Shown here: piece after piece, positions 8,512 to 17,570 of the stretch
Position numbering within the stretch: position 1 is the stretch's first letter
Layout: the number at the start of each line of letters is the position of its first letter
DNA from: Candidatus Omnitrophota bacterium
GTDB taxonomy: Bacteria > Omnitrophota > Gorgyraeia > Zapsychrales > Fredricksoniimonadaceae
Direction of reading: 5' to 3'
Length of the DNA: 53,966 nt
NCBI GenBank assembly: GCA_903959815.1
Contig: CAJBYM010000002.1
Span: forward strand, 1-53,966
Program-made: the position numbers and the translations under genes
Notes under the pieces: model-generated
Seen by the model: only the letters and a program-made list of their open reading frames with translations
Told to the model about the DNA's origin: nothing
Databases searched by the model: none

Positions 8512-8941
8512 GATCACGGTCTTTTTCAGCTCTGGCTTACGCAAGGATCTGGCCGGGGGTTTGTCTGCGGCCACGATCGAACGGGTGGCTTTGCTTTTTC
8601 TTTTGCATCATGGGATCAAATCTGCAACATTGTCCCTTGTTTTTGTTACGGGACCTGCAATTCGAAAGATCAATAAAACACATCTTGGTCATGATCATGT
8701 GACAGATATCATCACATTTGATTTTGGTGACGATAAGGCTCATTGTATAGATGGGGAGCTTGTGATCTGTTTAACCGAGGCTGTTCGTAATGCCCGGATT
8801 TTTGGTGAGCCTGTTGAACGTGAGATCTTGCGTTATGTGGCGCATGGCATTCTTCATTTATTGGGGCAGGATGATGCTACGGACAAGCAGCGTGCCGCGA
8901 TGCGCGTGAAGGAAGATCAATTATTGGAGTTGATCTCATGA
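8465..8941 (+). CDS. ybeY: YbeY-family endoribonuclease with altered active site
   Basis: A 158-residue member of the YbeY family, which acts in 16S rRNA 3' end maturation and ribosome quality control. The fold signature is HDHVTDIITFDFG, GELVIC and the metal motif HGILHLLGQDD. In canonical YbeY three histidines bind zinc (HxxxHxxxxxH). Here His127 and His131 are kept, but the third position is Asp137. The arginine equivalent to E. coli Arg59 is Leu74. Asp can bind metal, so activity is not ruled out. The ATG at 8465 overlaps the preceding gene by 47 bases and has only a weak ribosome site. The stop overlaps the next start by ATGA. Confidence 0.87.
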   Translation: MPKSQTDITAKKSGLKITVFFSSGLRKDLAGGLSAATIERVALLFLLHHGIKSATLSLVFVTGPAIRKINKTHLGHDHVTDIITFDFGDDKAHCIDGELVICLTEAVRNARIFGEPVEREILRYVAHGILHLLGQDDATDKQRAAMRVKEDQLLELIS

Positions 8942-10836
8942 AGTGCTCATATTGGATCACGGGACGTGCCGTGATCGTACTTTTTGTGTTGGCTGCGGCG
9001 ACGTTCATAGCCTTCTGGCCGTCTTTGTTTAACGGATTTTCGAATTGGGATGACGGGCTTCTCGTTGTCAGCAATCCTTTTGTGACCGGGTTAACCCTGC
9101 AAAATTTCCCGGATCTATTGACCAGCATGATCGGCAAGACGTACGTTCCACTCACGGTCTTGTCATTTTCCATCGAGCATTTCTTTTTCAAGCTCTCGCC
9201 CTTGTTTTATCACCTTGATAATCTGATCCTGCATTTTGGGGTTGTGGTTTTGGTCTGGGCACTGGCTCTGCGTTTTCATTTTTCGGCGGGGGCTGCTTTC
9301 TTGGCAGCTTTGATCTTTGCTATTCATCCGATGCGTGTGGAGTCCGTGGCATGGATCTCCGAGAGGAAAGATCTTCTTTACGCTTTTTTTTATATGGCTG
9401 CAGTTCATCAGTATCTGTCTTACATACGCTCCGGGAAATTCCTGCCTTACATGGGGAGCCTTTTCTTTGCCCTTTTGAGTATTCTGTCCAAAGCCATGGC
9501 GGTTAGTCTGCCACTTATCTTTTTGCTCGTGGATTGGTATGAGAAAAGACCGTTAAGTCGTCGCAGTTTAGTTGATAAGGCACCGTTCTTTATGATCCTT
9601 CTGGGTATTGCTGCGGTGACGTATGTTTTTAATGAGCGTATTTTTGCTTCGAACGTTGATCAGGCCATTCTAGTTTGGATCTGGACGTTTGTTTTTTATC
9701 TAAAGACATTTTTGTGGCCGCTCAATCTGTCTCCGTTATATCAGGCGCCCATTCCGGTTAGCCTCTGGAATGTGGAGTATTTCTCAGCGATTGTGGTGTT
9801 TGTTCTTTTTCTATCAAGTCTTGTCCTGTTCCGCAGGAATCGTCTTTGGCTGCTGGCGTGCGGGTATTACTTTCTTTCGATCTTTTTTCTTTTACGTTTT
9901 AATAAAGATGTTTTGGTGAGTTTTGTAGCTGATCGGTTCATGTATTTGCCGGCTTTGGGATTTTGTTTATGGATAGGATATGAGACGGATCGTTGGCTTA
10001 ATGGCTTGAAACAGAAAGCGTTCAAGATCAGGATCGCGGCATGGTCCCTTGTCACAGGGGTGTTCTTGGCAGGAGGTTCGCTCACGTTCGTTCAATGCCG
10101 GATATGGGGTGATGACTTGAAATTCTGGTTGCGGGCTGTTCATCGGGCGCCGGGGTATGTCAGCTATATCAACCTTGCTCATTATTACCGGGGACGTGGT
10201 ATGCATCAAGCAGCTATCGGGATCTACGAGAAAATGCTTGGCCAGGGTGATGCACGCGAGTATTGGGTTTTGAATGATATCGGCATGGAGTATGTTTCAC
10301 TCAAGGATCCTGTGCGGGCGATAGAATATTATAATCGTTCTTTGGCCTTGAATCCTTTGTGTGCCGACACGTATCTCTTGAGAGCTTTTTTACATCAGAA
10401 TGCGAAAAGGTATGACCAGGCTGTTGAGGACTACACACGGGCTGTTGAGCTTGAACCGCGCTTTGCGCTGGCGTATCATAATCGAGCGATCCTTTATTTT
10501 GTCCGGCAAGATCTTCAGGCGGCTATTAAGGATTTCAGTCATGCGGTGGAGATCATCCCGGACTTTGTGACGGCCTATTACTTCAGGGCACAGCTTTACG
10601 GTATTGCAGGAGAATATGAAAAGGCTTTGGCTGATCTGGATAAGGCCCTTCGCATAGAGCCGGGATATCAGAGTGCGATCGATTTGCGCACCAAGATGCT
10701 TGGCCATCCTTATGAGCGTTTGCCTGGAGTGCTGGATGTCCCATCGGACACATTTAAGAGATCTCAATGGGATCCTTTCGCGTATAAAAATTATATGTCG
10801 GATCGGGAGCGAATTTATAATTTAACGGGTCGCTGA
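8938..10836 (+). CDS. TMTC-like membrane O-glycosyltransferase with C-terminal TPRs
   Basis: A 632-residue protein. The first 390 residues hold about ten membrane helices with hallmarks of the TMTC/PMT-like GT-C fold. These are FSNWDDGLLVVSNP near residue 35, where the acidic pair is the expected catalytic region, and HPMRVESVAWISERKDLL near residue 130. Residues about 395-600 form TPR units, e.g. AIEYYNRSLALNPLCADTYL and AVEDYTRAVELEPRFALAY. Eukaryotic TMTC proteins O-mannosylate secreted proteins; bacterial homologues are poorly studied. Acceptor unknown; the giant secreted proteins at 11795-35233 are possible clients, which is inference. The ATG overlaps the ybeY stop, with GGAG at 8925-8928. 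Confidence 0.82.
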   Translation: MKCSYWITGRAVIVLFVLAAATFIAFWPSLFNGFSNWDDGLLVVSNPFVTGLTLQNFPDLLTSMIGKTYVPLTVLSFSIEHFFFKLSPLFYHLDNLILHFGVVVLVWALALRFHFSAGAAFLAALIFAIHPMRVESVAWISERKDLLYAFFYMAAVHQYLSYIRSGKFLPYMGSLFFALLSILSKAMAVSLPLIFLLVDWYEKRPLSRRSLVDKAPFFMILLGIAAVTYVFNERIFASNVDQAILVWIWTFVFYLKTFLWPLNLSPLYQAPIPVSLWNVEYFSAIVVFVLFLSSLVLFRRNRLWLLACGYYFLSIFFLLRFNKDVLVSFVADRFMYLPALGFCLWIGYETDRWLNGLKQKAFKIRIAAWSLVTGVFLAGGSLTFVQCRIWGDDLKFWLRAVHRAPGYVSYINLAHYYRGRGMHQAAIGIYEKMLGQGDAREYWVLNDIGMEYVSLKDPVRAIEYYNRSLALNPLCADTYLLRAFLHQNAKRYDQAVEDYTRAVELEPRFALAYHNRAILYFVRQDLQAAIKDFSHAVEIIPDFVTAYYFRAQLYGIAGEYEKALADLDKALRIEPGYQSAIDLRTKMLGHPYERLPGVLDVPSDTFKRSQWDPFAYKNYMSDRERIYNLTGR

Positions 10837-10853
10837 CCTGTGGAGTGAATAAA

Positions 10854-11591
10854 ATGGCTATTATATCGACGGAAGCGATTGTTCTTCGGTCTATTGATCA
10901 TCGGGAGACAAGTAAACTGGCATTCTTTTTTACGCGTTCTCATGGCAGGGTTATTGGGGTTCTTAAAGGTATTCGTAAGGATTCGCGTAAATTTCACACC
11001 AGCCTTGATAAACTTACCGTTAACGATATTGTTTTTTATCAGTATCGTAATAGCGATATTCACCTGGTGAGCCATTGTGATATGAAAGAATACTTTCCGG
11101 GTGTGCGTCAGGATATGAAGCGTATTACGGCTGGGGAATACGCCTGTGAGCTTGTGAACAAGATCATGCCGCTCGAGGAAAAGAACGAGAAAGTCTATGA
11201 GCTTCTTTTGAATTATTGCCATGCTTTGGGGAGGGTGCGCGATATCGGGCGCCTGGTGCACATGTTCCAGATCAAGGTGCTTTCGCTTTCAGGTTTTCAA
11301 CCACACATTGATTCGTGTGTGCAGTGTGGAGGTGATGTTCGTGCCCGTGCAAAGTTTAGTACATTTAAAGGCGGTTTGGTTTGTCCGCGATGTCAGCGTC
11401 AGGGTATGGCGCTGATGGCGGTATCACCAGGAGCAGTTGCCTCTGTGTTGTATGTGGGCCAACATTCCTGGGACCAGTGCCTGAAGCTGGTCCTTACGCC
11501 TGGCGTTAAGCGCGAACTTAAACAGATACTTAATAATTTTTTGATTTATCATTTAGAGAAGAATATTAAATCAGGCAAATATCTCGATTAG
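10854..11591 (+). CDS. recO: DNA repair protein RecO
   Basis: A 245-residue RecO, which works with RecR to load RecA on single-stranded DNA. The N-terminal OB-fold starts ISTEAIVLRSIDHRETSKL, followed by TRSHGRVIGVLKG. The C-terminal helical domain contains an intact four-cysteine zinc site (CVQCGG near residue 150 and CPRCQ near 180). Length is normal. I place the start at ATG 10854, eight bases after GGAG at 10842-10845; an in-frame GTG at 10845 overlaps that site and is less likely. recO often sits near phoH, ybeY and era in bacteria, so the position is conserved, though era is absent here. Confidence 0.93.
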   Translation: MAIISTEAIVLRSIDHRETSKLAFFFTRSHGRVIGVLKGIRKDSRKFHTSLDKLTVNDIVFYQYRNSDIHLVSHCDMKEYFPGVRQDMKRITAGEYACELVNKIMPLEEKNEKVYELLLNYCHALGRVRDIGRLVHMFQIKVLSLSGFQPHIDSCVQCGGDVRARAKFSTFKGGLVCPRCQRQGMALMAVSPGAVASVLYVGQHSWDQCLKLVLTPGVKRELKQILNNFLIYHLEKNIKSGKYLD

Positions 11592-11794
11592 TATTAATAA
11601 CTTAGGGCATGATCATCTTTTCTTAAGAAAACGTTTTCCGCAGCGATCGCCCATCTATTGTTTTAGCCTATTTGAATCATCTATATTTGTAATGGTGGTT
11701 TTCTCACAAGGATCCTTGGGAAAAAACTCCTGAGGCTGTGATGGCGCCCAACAGGCTCCCTAGCCGAGTGGGGTTTAAGAAAAAGGGTTAATAG
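11592..11794 (+). promoter_or_regulatory. intergenic leader with candidate promoter and structured RNA
   Basis: A 203-base gap. A candidate promoter is TTGTTT at 11658-11663, an 18-base spacer and TATATT at 11682-11687. A 14-base perfect palindrome (TTTTCTTAAGAAAA) lies at 11618-11631. The predicted transcript leader of about 100 bases can fold: CCTTGGG near 11714-11720 can pair with the CCCAACAGG near 11747-11755 with a bulge, and GGCT near 11735 with AGCC near 11762. I could not match it to a riboswitch class. No typical ribosome site precedes the ATG at 11795; the nearest is AAAAAGGG about 6 bases upstream. Confidence 0.4.
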
Positions 11795-14700
11795 ATGTTC
11801 AAAAGGTTTATATCCTCAATTCTCTGTGTGACATTCCTCGCGACGGGAATCGTTCCTTCTGCCATGGCCCAGGAACTCTTTTTGCCGCCGGCCGGCAGTC
11901 CTGTTTCTTTAAGCGCACCCGTTATGCCTTTGCTTTTACGGGGGATGAAGGTGGATGCACGGGATCCTTTGCATATGAATTTTCTCGTCGATCAGGGGCA
12001 TGGGGCCGTTTCTGATGATGTGTTTAAGGATGAATCCCTGCGCTTGATCAAATATTTTCTTGCAGCGCTGACCATTCCTGAGAAAGACCTGTGGGTTAAC
12101 CTTTCTCCGTATGAGAGTGATCGCATTATCCAGGATGATTTCGGGCGTACGGGTATGGGGCGTGATCTTTTGGCGCAGGATTATATTTTAAAGCAATTGA
12201 CGGCAGGGTTGTTGCATCCTGACGGGACGACAGGCAAAGTGTTCTGGGCTGAGGTTTACAAGCGCGCCTATGACCAGTACGGCACGACGGCTATCCCGGT
12301 TGATACGTTCAACAAGGTATGGATCCTGCCGGCTAAGTCCGTGGTTTATGAATCGCGCAGTCCGGATGGGGAAAATATCTCTGCCTTCGTGCAGGAGATG
12401 AATTTGAAGGTGATGCTGGAAACTGATTATTTGGCGCAAGCGTTGCCAACTGGGGGACATGTTCCGCAGAGCGTGTCCTCCATCCCTTTGGCAAGCGACT
12501 CCGAATTAGCCAAAGACATCCTCCGCCAGATCGTGATCCCTGTCCTTGAAAAGGAAGTCAATGAAGGAGCTAACTTTGCTTTGCTCCGTCAGGTCTGTTA
12601 TTCGCTCATTTTGTCCGTATGGTTGAAGAAGAAACTTATGGCGAGCGTTGCAGGTGTTCAAGAGTCGCCTCAACATGATCCTCGGACAACCAGTATTTTG
12701 GCGCAGATCTTTGTTGATCGTCATAAAACACAGGGTGTTGAGATCACGGATGCGCAGGCGCAGACTAAACTCATTTATGACAGGTATGTCGAAGCATTCA
12801 AGCGAGGGGCTTACGATCTGATCAAGGAAGAGGTGGATACGTATTCGCAGGAGCTTATTCCGCGCAAGTATTTCTCAGGGGGGTTTGATCCTTCCGAGGT
12901 GGGAAGAGATATGGAATTAAGATCGAGTGAAGATTTCTCTGAGAAGATGGGGACGGGGAATTATCGTCGTGTGGACATTGGTCTTAAGCCGGCATCAGTC
13001 GAGAAGATGACCGTTGAGGGCAATACGGTTGTTTGGGAGAATCTTTCTCCGAAGCGCCCCAGGTCTTTCTGGAAGAAGAAAATGACTTTGGTGATGGCGG
13101 GGGTTCTTTTGGGCATGGCCGTATTAAGATCAGATTCGACCTTTATTTCTGAACCTGTTGTTTCCCCAGAGCAAACGATATCTTTGAGCACGGAGGATGT
13201 GAAGAAATACATTGTGGATGTGACGGATAATAAACAGGCGTTTGAAACGGGGCTTATTGCTGAAGAGGCCGCGGGCATTGAGCTCAAGGCTTTTCTGGGG
13301 GGTATGCTTCGAGAGAGGATGGATAAGGGGTTTACTCTCGAAGAGCAGGACAGCGTGGTGAATGGTTGGGGAGGAGAACTCGCCACGATCTTTAACAATA
13401 ATTTTGATAGATTCGGTAAAGATCTTAAGGATGCAGGGTTGAGTGTTGTTGATGTTTTTCGTTTGTTAATGGCTATGGCGGGCAAAGAGAGTGGCGGGGA
13501 TATGCTGGCGGTGCAAATGATCGACGGCAAGATCCAGGCGCGTGCCGCTTTGCAGATCGAGTATGCGACATGGTGGCATCAGCTCCATATTACGCAAAGT
13601 GAATTAAAGAACATGCCGCTGGAATTTCAGAAGTTTTATACCGAGACGGAAGATTTTTATCAAAGGGTGACTAATGAAATAAAAAAACCGAAGGGCAGTG
13701 CCAGCAAGAATGAGTGGAATTCGAACGGCACTGATGATCTTGTGGCATTAACCGAAACGCATATAAGAATGGCCATCATTCGCCTGAATTACATGCTCAA
13801 GGCGCGTCCATTGCCGTTAACAGCTATTTTAAGTGATGAAGACAGAAAATTTACGGAGAAGGTTGGCATTGATCTTCCGTCTGAAATTAGAGCTCAATTG
13901 CCTGACAGTGTTCCTTTTCTTAAGGATGTGGTCAACGATATTCTTAAAGTTCATGCTTATGAGAAAGCCGGGATTTATATGGGGCTTATTCCCATGGGAT
14001 GGAATGGAGGGATCAATCAGATTGATACGGTGCTTAAGAAGAATCTTGAAGTGATGCAGCAGCCTTATGAAAAGATCGCGGATTATTTGAAAGGAACTAA
14101 TTTAGCGGAGGCGGAAGCAGAAAAGACAAGAGTTGAAGCGGAAGCGCGTGTCAAAGCATCCGTTCCTGTAAAAGTCAGGGGTTTGGTGAATTCCCTTTTT
14201 AAATCCAATAATCGTAGTGAAACCCTGGTCCGTATTTATAAACAGTTAAAAACAAAGGAACTGAAGAAAGCTTTTGTCGATAGTTGGTTTGCTTACAGAG
14301 AGGTGGAGCGAAACAAGATTTTGGCTGATGGGTTTAATAATCCAAAACCCATGGCGTATGCTTTGGTTATCAAATCATTTTTGAATGATGATAAAGGAGC
14401 TGCGAAAAAGCTGGGCAATAATTATCGGTGGATCTTGCGCAATAAGCCGGATACTTTTCAGAATGATCGCAAGGTGTTAGGGCCTGAGAAGAAGGTGTCG
14501 CCTCAGTCACAGCATAAGAAGGTTAGTCCTGCCATTATTCAGAAGAATGTCAATAAGGCTCAGGAATTAAAACGTAAGGTAACGAATGCAAAAGCGAAAA
14601 AGAAAACCCGGGATCGTAGTGAGATAAACGGCGGTATCGATTTAACGGGGCAGAGTAATGCCGTTGAGGTATGGGGTCAGTCCGGTGCATTTGGGCTTAA

Positions 14701-14839
14701 CCTTGCACCAGAGCAGATCAAAGCGTTGGATCAGGATCTTCGGGGATTCTTGCCGCTGATCATCAATATTCAACCTGTAAAAGATGTTAAAATGTTTCTG
14801 GGGTTCCAGAATGCAAGCGGTGACTTGGCCGGGTCATGA
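11795..14839 (+). CDS. large exported protein of Omnitrophota-type family with lytic-transglycosylase-like domain
   Basis: A 1,014-residue protein. A signal peptide ends at about residue 25 (VPSAMA before QE). Residues about 27-330 carry motifs I associate with exported Omnitrophota proteins: [13 protein letters not shown] at 100, GRDLLAQDY near 121, FNKVWILP near 172. A hydrophobic segment at about 428-446 may span the membrane. Residues about 545-770 resemble a soluble lytic transglycosylase: [10 protein letters not shown] with Glu565 where the catalytic Glu would be, ARAALQI like the GAxGLMQI block, [11 protein letters not shown], and [13 protein letters not shown] like the AYNGGPG block. 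Residues 945-1014 (GGIDLTG start) look like a second small family-specific domain. It shares its last six bases with the opposite-strand helicase. Function is inferred: cell-wall remodelling or surface architecture. Confidence 0.7.
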   Translation: MFKRFISSILCVTFLATGIVPSAMAQELFLPPAGSPVSLSAPVMPLLLRGMKVDARDPLHMNFLVDQGHGAVSDDVFKDESLRLIKYFLAALTIPEKDLWVNLSPYESDRIIQDDFGRTGMGRDLLAQDYILKQLTAGLLHPDGTTGKVFWAEVYKRAYDQYGTTAIPVDTFNKVWILPAKSVVYESRSPDGENISAFVQEMNLKVMLETDYLAQALPTGGHVPQSVSSIPLASDSELAKDILRQIVIPVLEKEVNEGANFALLRQVCYSLILSVWLKKKLMASVAGVQESPQHDPRTTSILAQIFVDRHKTQGVEITDAQAQTKLIYDRYVEAFKRGAYDLIKEEVDTYSQELIPRKYFSGGFDPSEVGRDMELRSSEDFSEKMGTGNYRRVDIGLKPASVEKMTVEGNTVVWENLSPKRPRSFWKKKMTLVMAGVLLGMAVLRSDSTFISEPVVSPEQTISLSTEDVKKYIVDVTDNKQAFETGLIAEEAAGIELKAFLGGMLRERMDKGFTLEEQDSVVNGWGGELATIFNNNFDRFGKDLKDAGLSVVDVFRLLMAMAGKESGGDMLAVQMIDGKIQARAALQIEYATWWHQLHITQSELKNMPLEFQKFYTETEDFYQRVTNEIKKPKGSASKNEWNSNGTDDLVALTETHIRMAIIRLNYMLKARPLPLTAILSDEDRKFTEKVGIDLPSEIRAQLPDSVPFLKDVVNDILKVHAYEKAGIYMGLIPMGWNGGINQIDTVLKKNLEVMQQPYEKIADYLKGTNLAEAEAEKTRVEAEARVKASVPVKVRGLVNSLFKSNNRSETLVRIYKQLKTKELKKAFVDSWFAYREVERNKILADGFNNPKPMAYALVIKSFLNDDKGAAKKLGNNYRWILRNKPDTFQNDRKVLGPEKKVSPQSQHKKVSPAIIQKNVNKAQELKRKVTNAKAKKKTRDRSEINGGIDLTGQSNAVEVWGQSGAFGLNLAPEQIKALDQDLRGFLPLIINIQPVKDVKMFLGFQNASGDLAGS

Positions 14840-16990
14840 GGTTTGTTTGAGAATATCTTTGGCCAGCGCGAGTCCGATTCCGCGGATCTTGCCCAGCTCA
14901 TCTTCAGACGCTTTATTCAGGTCTGCAAGTTTCTCGTAGCCATGACGGAAGAGGATCCTGGCACGGATGCGGCCGATACCTTTGAGGGTGGCCAGTTCGA
15001 GCAGTTCTTCTTTGATGCCATAACGTACACGGATCTTGAGACTTTCCAGGAAGTGCGATAATTTCTTGAATTGATAAACTTCCGCAATGGATTGAGCGGC
15101 ATAGAGCAACCACTGGGCGGATTCTGTGAGACGGAAAATATCTCCCGGGCCGATGTCAAAACGCTCACAGACGTCTTCTTCTTTTTCTTCATCCATCCAT
15201 CTTAACAGCATCCAGACGGTTTTAAGCACGGCCATGGATGTGTAATAATCCTGCATGGACTGGATATCATCGCGCGTGAGTATCAGTTCATCCGCGACCT
15301 TATTGCCAAAGTCTTCAAGATCTTCCTGGTTCTTTTTGCCCGCAGAAAGCATTTCGCTGTCTGGGCATGAACAGATCAGATGCAAAATCCCGATGCCGGA
15401 GAAGTTTGACCCTGAGGCGATGCGTGCCAGGCCTTTCTTGATGATGATTGCGGACATAGGATCGATGTAAAGGCGGCTGACGCGTGTGCCGAAAGGTGTC
15501 GGGAAGAAACGAAATCCGCTTTTCTCTATAAATTGTTCTTTATGCAGAAAATCAAAGATGCTGCCCACAAGTTCGACGAGATTTGCGCCTTTGTGTTGAT
15601 GGGCCAGGAATGTGTGGCTGAGGAATTCGAACATGCTGTTGACATCATTCACATAGCCGCCCGCAATGGAAGAAAGGACATGGATCCTCAGTTTGGCTTC
15701 ATCGGACAGTTTGGAAATGATGGGTTCGGGCGGGGCTAGCACGAAGCGTTCAAAGAGCGCATCCTGATCGGCGAGCGATTTGGCGATGAGGACGGCTTCA
15801 CCGTATTCGTCGTACTGGGGCCGTCCCGCACGTCCGGCACATTGCTTGTATTCCGAGGCGGGGATGAACACAGAGCCCACTCCCGAAGCATAGCGTTTGG
15901 CATCACGGATGATGGCGCGTCTTGCCGGTAGGTTGACGCCCGCCGCGAGCGTGGGTGTACAGCAAATGACCTTGATGATGTTTTTCTTAAAGTTTTCTTC
16001 AATGGCTTCGCGCTGGCTCGGTTTTAGTCCCGCGTGGTGGAAAGCGACACCATGGATCACAACTTCGGCGAGCTTTTTGCAGACTTTTGTAGAATCCAGG
16101 GATGGGGCGAGATCATCCGCGATGCTTTTTAAGATGGTTTGTTCTTCAACAGTTAGAAGCTTTCCGACATAGCGGCATAGTTCCCGAGCGACGGCTTGGG
16201 TGGAGCGCCGTGAATTGACAAATACCAAAGCCTGTCCTTTGCCGCGCAGTGTATCCATTACAAGCTGCTGCACTTTTTCAGGTGCATCTTCATGAATGAC
16301 GCGGACATTTCCGTTCTCATATGTGAGCCGTCCGTTGTAATAAACGCCTTCATGCAAGGGTATGGGACGCCAGCTGCTGATGACGGCTGTGGCATTCAGC
16401 CAATCGGCCATGTCTTTGGCGTTGGAAACAGTGGCCGACAGGGCCAAAAGTTGCATATCAGGATTGAGAAGCCGGATGCGGGTCGTCAGGATCTCAAGGG
16501 TTGGACCACGGGAGGGATCATTGATGACATGGATCTCATCGAGGACCACCACCGCGATATTGTTGACCAGCCAATCCACGCGTGAGCGTAAGAGAGAATC
16601 AACTTTCTCGGCTGTGGCGATGACGATCTGGTAGTTTTTCAGATGGCTTGAGGGGGAATCCAGATCGCCGATGGCGATCCCGACCTTGATCCCGAGCTTC
16701 GCGTATTTCTTTTGAAACTCACGGTATTTTTCACTGGCCAAGGCTTTAAGCGGTGCGATATAAAGGCAACGCCCGCCTTTTTCAAAGATGGCTTTGAGCA
16801 TGGCCAGTTCGGCCATGAGGGTCTTGCCGGATGCTGTGGGGACAGCAAGGACAACATTCTTTCCGTCCAGTATGCCGGCGTCGATCGCATCGGCCTGCGG
16901 CGGATGGAGCGTGGTAATGCCTGATGCCAGAAGAGCATCTTTGTATTCAGGAGGAAAATTATATTGTGTCAGCAGTTTCTCGAAGTTCAT
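14834..16990 (-). CDS. Hel308-type superfamily 2 DNA helicase
   Basis: A 718-residue helicase, the usual length of archaeal Hel308. Motifs in order: upstream Q-like region (HPPQADAI); motif I PTASGKT with Lys56; Ia [13 protein letters not shown]; motif II DEIH near residue 150; motif III LSATVSN; motif IV region ALVFVNSRR; motif [16 protein letters not shown]; motif [18 protein letters not shown] winged-helix and ratchet region follow, then a C-terminal helix-hairpin-helix ([13 protein letters not shown] and [13 protein letters not shown]). Hel308 unwinds stalled replication forks in archaea, with HELQ and Ski2/Brr2-like relatives elsewhere. It is the only minus-strand gene in the window, which with its archaeal flavour suggests transfer, though this needs a tree. 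Start is the ATG ending at 16990; no clear ribosome site. Confidence 0.9.
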   Translation of the reverse strand: MNFEKLLTQYNFPPEYKDALLASGITTLHPPQADAIDAGILDGKNVVLAVPTASGKTLMAELAMLKAIFEKGGRCLYIAPLKALASEKYREFQKKYAKLGIKVGIAIGDLDSPSSHLKNYQIVIATAEKVDSLLRSRVDWLVNNIAVVVLDEIHVINDPSRGPTLEILTTRIRLLNPDMQLLALSATVSNAKDMADWLNATAVISSWRPIPLHEGVYYNGRLTYENGNVRVIHEDAPEKVQQLVMDTLRGKGQALVFVNSRRSTQAVARELCRYVGKLLTVEEQTILKSIADDLAPSLDSTKVCKKLAEVVIHGVAFHHAGLKPSQREAIEENFKKNIIKVICCTPTLAAGVNLPARRAIIRDAKRYASGVGSVFIPASEYKQCAGRAGRPQYDEYGEAVLIAKSLADQDALFERFVLAPPEPIISKLSDEAKLRIHVLSSIAGGYVNDVNSMFEFLSHTFLAHQHKGANLVELVGSIFDFLHKEQFIEKSGFRFFPTPFGTRVSRLYIDPMSAIIIKKGLARIASGSNFSGIGILHLICSCPDSEMLSAGKKNQEDLEDFGNKVADELILTRDDIQSMQDYYTSMAVLKTVWMLLRWMDEEKEEDVCERFDIGPGDIFRLTESAQWLLYAAQSIAEVYQFKKLSHFLESLKIRVRYGIKEELLELATLKGIGRIRARILFRHGYEKLADLNKASEDELGKIRGIGLALAKDILKQTS

Positions 16991-17052
16991 AGGCGGACAA
17001 CATTCTAGTCTGGGGGTGGGCGGGCGTCAAATGATATGAAACATTTACGCCG

Positions 17053-17080
17053 TTGACAAACTTCGAAAAGCGGCGAAAAT
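17053..17080 (+). promoter_or_regulatory. candidate promoter for the HPF-like gene
   Basis: TTGACA at 17053-17058, a 16-base spacer and GAAAAT at 17075-17080. The -35 is perfect; the -10 matches 4 of 6. It lies in the gap between the divergent helicase gene and the HPF-like gene, with a transcript start expected about 30 bases before the ATG at 17118. Confidence 0.5.
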
Positions 17081-17117
17081 GAATGCGAGTCATTTTTATT
17101 AATCCAACGGAGGCACT

Positions 17118-17513
17118 ATGCAACTTCCTTTAGAACTTATTATGAAGAATGTTGAGAACAAGGCTGAGATCGAGGCGGTCGTCGCAGAAAAGGTGGCCAA
17201 GCTTGAGATGTCGTGCGATCATATTACCAGCTGCCGTGTTTTCATTGAGCAGAATCCTACGCACCAGCATGCGAAGCATACGTATCATATTCGGATCGAT
17301 GTGCGCATGCCCCCGCATCACGAGATCGTGGTCAGGCGTGATTCCGGCCGTAAATCCCATGATAATTTGTCGACTGTTGTGCGGGATGCGTTCATGGCGA
17401 CCCGTCGGCAGGTTGAGGTGATCGTTGACCGTCAGAAGAAGAAGGTCAAATCACATACGTTGGCGCGGATGATGCCGGCCAAATTGCGTGAATTTTTGAA
17501 AATGGGGGAATAG
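17118..17513 (+). CDS. HPF/RaiA-family ribosome-associated protein
   Basis: A 131-residue protein of the small HPF/RaiA group. The N-terminus MQLPLELIMKNVENKAEIEA and the following KVAKLEMSCDHITSCRVFIE match the family beta-alpha-beta start. YHIRIDVRMPPHHEIVVRRD and TVVRDAFMATRRQVE match the second half. Such proteins bind the 30S decoding region and inactivate or store ribosomes under stress. This is the short form without the C-terminal dimerization domain of long HPF. Strong ribosome site CGGAGG at 17108-17113 and a promoter at 17053-17080. It is transcribed away from the helicase, probably as its own unit. Confidence 0.85.
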   Translation: MQLPLELIMKNVENKAEIEAVVAEKVAKLEMSCDHITSCRVFIEQNPTHQHAKHTYHIRIDVRMPPHHEIVVRRDSGRKSHDNLSTVVRDAFMATRRQVEVIVDRQKKKVKSHTLARMMPAKLREFLKMGE

Positions 17514-17538
17514 TTCTTTTAACGTTGGAATGGCATGC

Positions 17539-17562
17539 AGGGGCGGTTCATGAACCGCCCCT
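17539..17562. repeat. REP-like perfect palindrome upstream of rsmE
   Basis: A 24-base perfect palindrome with half-site AGGGGCGGTTCA. It shares the GGGGCGG core and central dinucleotide-plus-ATG layout with the hairpin at 4231-4251. It lies 25 bases after the HPF-like stop codon and 8 bases before the rsmE ATG, where the folded RNA could hide the start region. No T-run follows. Confidence 0.75.
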
Positions 17563-17570
17563 ACTGTTTT

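Noticed and set aside
11750-11785. tRNA-like D-arm (AGCCGAGTGGGGTTTAAG)
   Set aside because: Only this arm fits; no anticodon stem, T-arm or acceptor stem follows before the ATG at 11795.
11694-11794. Possible c-di-GMP (GEMM-I) riboswitch before the 1,014-residue protein
   Set aside because: Its 3' part (TAGCCGAGTGGGG) loosely resembles the class, but the conserved GACGCAAAGC and GGCAAAC blocks are missing.
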